A stretch of DNA of 14,328 bases, taken from the NCBI GenBank assembly GCA_003221595.1, contig QHSM01000094.1, positions 1,736 to 16,063 of the forward strand, in the 5' to 3' direction. Position numbers and translations under genes: made by a program. Positions 13,108 to 14,328 of this stretch are shown piece after piece. How positions within the stretch are numbered: the stretch's first letter is position 1; each line of letters opens with the position of its first letter. The DNA comes from Candidatus Rokuibacteriota bacterium. Lineage in GTDB: Bacteria > Methylomirabilota > Methylomirabilia > Rokubacteriales > CSP1-6. Below the pieces are notes generated by a model, which was not told where the DNA came from, searched no databases, and worked only from the letters and a program-made list of their open reading frames with translations.

Positions 13108-13914
13108 ATGCTCGGCGGTCTCCCTCGCGAGTCGCCTCCCGACGCGACCGCGCTCAGCGGCCGTGATCCCGCCAGGGTGCTGACGGCCGCGCTGCTCCTG
13201 GTGCTGGCGGCCCTGGCGTGGGCGCGCGTGCTGCTCTCGCCGATGGACGACGACATGGCGGGCATGGCCATGGTGATGGCGCCCACGGTCGCCGAGGGCC
13301 TCGCCTACGTGGTGGCCTGGGCCGTCATGATGGCGGCGATGATGTTGCCGAGTGCGTTGCCGATGATCGGGCTCTACGCGGCGACGCAGCGGAACGCGAG
13401 CCGGGGCCGGAGGGTCGTGTCGGTCGCGCTGTTCACGGCGATCTATCTCGGCCTGTGGGCGCTGACGGGTGTCCCGATCTACCTGGGAAGCGTGGCGCTC
13501 AGCACCGTCACCGCGAAAGCGCTGGCATACGCCAGCGCCGGGGCGCTCATCGTCGCCGGGATCTTCCAGGTCTCGCCGATCAAGCAGGTGTGCCTGCGAC
13601 ACTGCCGCAGCCCGCTCGGGTTCCTCTTCGGACACTGGCGCGATGGGTGGCAGGGCGGCCTGGCGATGGGCTGGGCGCACGCGCTGTACTGTCTGGGCTG
13701 CTGCTGGGCGCTCATGGTCGTTCTGGCGGTGGCCGGCGCCATGGGGCTGGCCTGGGTCTTCCTCATCGCGGCGATCGTGGCAGCCGAGAAGCTCGTGCCG
13801 GGTGGTGCGTGGGTGGCGCGCCTGACCGGCGTGGTGCTGGTCCTCCTGGGCCTCGCCGTCGCCGCGCGTCCGGGTCTCGCGGTCGCGCTCCGGGCTGGCT
13901 CACCCTCGATGTAA
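13108..13914 (+). CDS. DUF2182 integral membrane protein, possibly metal-binding
   Basis: A 268-residue membrane protein of the DUF2182 family (described as predicted metal-binding membrane proteins). It has about six to seven hydrophobic segments, roughly 23-43, 64-90, 104-128, 136-153, 186-205, 206-226 and 236-255. A Met/Asp-rich loop (PMDDDMAGMAMVM, 45-57) precedes the family motif WAVMMAAMMLPSALPM (71-86). A second motif QVSPIKQVCLRHCRSPLGF (154-172), with Cys162 and Cys166, is followed by GWAHALYCLGCCW (188-200). Clustered Met, Cys and His suggest soft-metal (for example copper) binding, but biochemical function is not established. ATG 13108 is preferred over an in-frame GTG at 13099 because the -10 overlaps the latter. 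A DUF1326 gene follows 41 bases on. Confidence 0.85.
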   Translation: MLGGLPRESPPDATALSGRDPARVLTAALLLVLAALAWARVLLSPMDDDMAGMAMVMAPTVAEGLAYVVAWAVMMAAMMLPSALPMIGLYAATQRNASRGRRVVSVALFTAIYLGLWALTGVPIYLGSVALSTVTAKALAYASAGALIVAGIFQVSPIKQVCLRHCRSPLGFLFGHWRDGWQGGLAMGWAHALYCLGCCWALMVVLAVAGAMGLAWVFLIAAIVAAEKLVPGGAWVARLTGVVLVLLGLAVAARPGLAVALRAGSPSM

Positions 13915-13924
13915 CGGAGTCGGC

Positions 13925-13955
13925 GACAACGGCCGAGCCCTCAACGGAGGTTGTC
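13925..13955 (+). promoter_or_regulatory. Inverted repeat enclosing the DUF1326 ribosome binding site
   Basis: GACAAC (13925-13930) and GTTGTC (13950-13955) form a 6-bp inverted repeat. Its 19-base loop, together with the first base of the second arm, holds the GGAGG of the DUF1326 gene, and the repeat ends immediately before the ATG at 13956. In mRNA this would place the start codon next to a stem. The stem is short and may be chance. Confidence 0.25.
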
Positions 13956-14328
13956 ATGGCGAACGTTCGATGGCAGATCAGCGGCGAGTACTTCGAGGCC
14001 TGCAGCTGTGACTCGGTGTGCCCGTGCCCGACCTCGGGCCTGGCGGCGCGCCCGACCAAGGGCTACTGCGCGGCCGGCCTCGTCTTCCGGGTCGGGCAAG
14101 GCGTGCACGGCAGCACGAAGCTCGACGGCCTGAGCTTCGCCGTCCTGCTTCGCACGCCCGGCCCGATGGGCCAGGGTGACTGGACGGTCGGTCTCATCCT
14201 GGACGAACGCGCCTCGACGGAACAGCGTGAAGCGCTCACGGCCATCGCGAGCGGCCAGGGCGGCGGGCCGATGGCGGCGCTGGGCCCGCTGATCAGCCAC
14301 TTCGAAGGAGCCCAGGCGAAGCCGATCA
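13956..14328 (+). CDS. DUF1326 domain protein (partial, runs off the window)
   Basis: The first 124 residues of a DUF1326 protein; the frame is open at the end of the window and usual members are about 200 residues. The N-terminal motif EACSCDSVCPC gives Cys16, Cys18, Cys22 and Cys24, followed by Cys38 in TKGYC. Further family stretches are LDGLSFAVLLRTPGPM, GDWTVGLILDERAS and EALTAIASGQGGGPMAAL. ACGGAGG lies 6 bases before the ATG. It is the second gene of a DUF2182-DUF1326 pair, an arrangement I recall as recurrent in other bacteria. The cysteine cluster suggests metal or redox binding, with the membrane partner next door. No signal peptide is visible, so it probably acts in the cytoplasm. 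Confidence 0.88.
   Translation, partial: MANVRWQISGEYFEACSCDSVCPCPTSGLAARPTKGYCAAGLVFRVGQGVHGSTKLDGLSFAVLLRTPGPMGQGDWTVGLILDERASTEQREALTAIASGQGGGPMAALGPLISHFEGAQAKPI

Noticed and set aside
1..14328. tRNA, rRNA, CRISPR array, transposase or integrase genes
   Set aside because: No regular spaced repeats, cloverleaf-like segments, ribosomal RNA stretches or DDE/tyrosine recombinase motifs were recognised on either strand.

Overview
The window is a gene-dense stretch of GC-rich (about 68% in a hand-counted sample) bacterial chromosome. The gene set resembles soil or groundwater lineages rich in ring-hydroxylating oxygenases, type III CoA-transferases and metal-dependent amidohydrolases. Candidatus Rokubacteria/Methylomirabilota-like bacteria or high-GC proteobacteria are plausible, but no marker gene here fixes the phylum. 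No rRNA, tRNA, CRISPR array or transposase gene was seen.

Layout. A carboxymuconolactone decarboxylase (CMD)-family gene (23-412) is followed by a low-GC island with two small orphan ORFs. A minus-strand pair follows: a small HAD phosphatase overlapping a YbfB/YjiJ-type MFS transporter (737-2262). It diverges from a second MFS transporter (2414-3673), which converges on a Tat-exported PhoX/DUF839 phosphatase (3670-5271). The two stops share one CTAG. The phosphatase is preceded by a convincing Pho-box-like array of four 7-bp units at exact 11-bp spacing. A family III CoA-transferase (5421-6617, minus) diverges from a Rieske dioxygenase alpha/beta pair (6722-8742). Next comes a minus-strand run: a protein with five S1 domains (10574-11992), a Tat-motif amidohydrolase (9177-10564) and a second CMD-family protein (8602-9144). 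The right end holds a remnant of a PGAP1-like lipase, an HSL-family alpha/beta hydrolase, and a DUF2182-DUF1326 pair whose last gene runs off the window.

Function. The central part (5421-10564) looks like a degradation module for an aromatic or other organic acid: CoA activation, dioxygenation, amidohydrolase and CMD-family steps. The substrate cannot be read from sequence. The left-centre part is phosphate acquisition. The right end may be metal-related membrane biology.

Two cross-cutting signals stand out. First, several genes carry a -10-like hexamer (TAGACT, TAGAGT, TAGGGT) only 6-8 nt before the ATG, sometimes with a -35 at 17-18 nt, which implies leaderless transcripts. Second, the window has at least three clear coding breakpoints (dioxygenase beta C-terminus at about 8529, amidohydrolase at about 9424, two hydrolases joined near 12225) and a suspected fourth near 485. 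Each lacks family-expected sequence without any transposase. Either this genome carries many small deletions or the assembly collapsed short stretches, and read mapping would decide.
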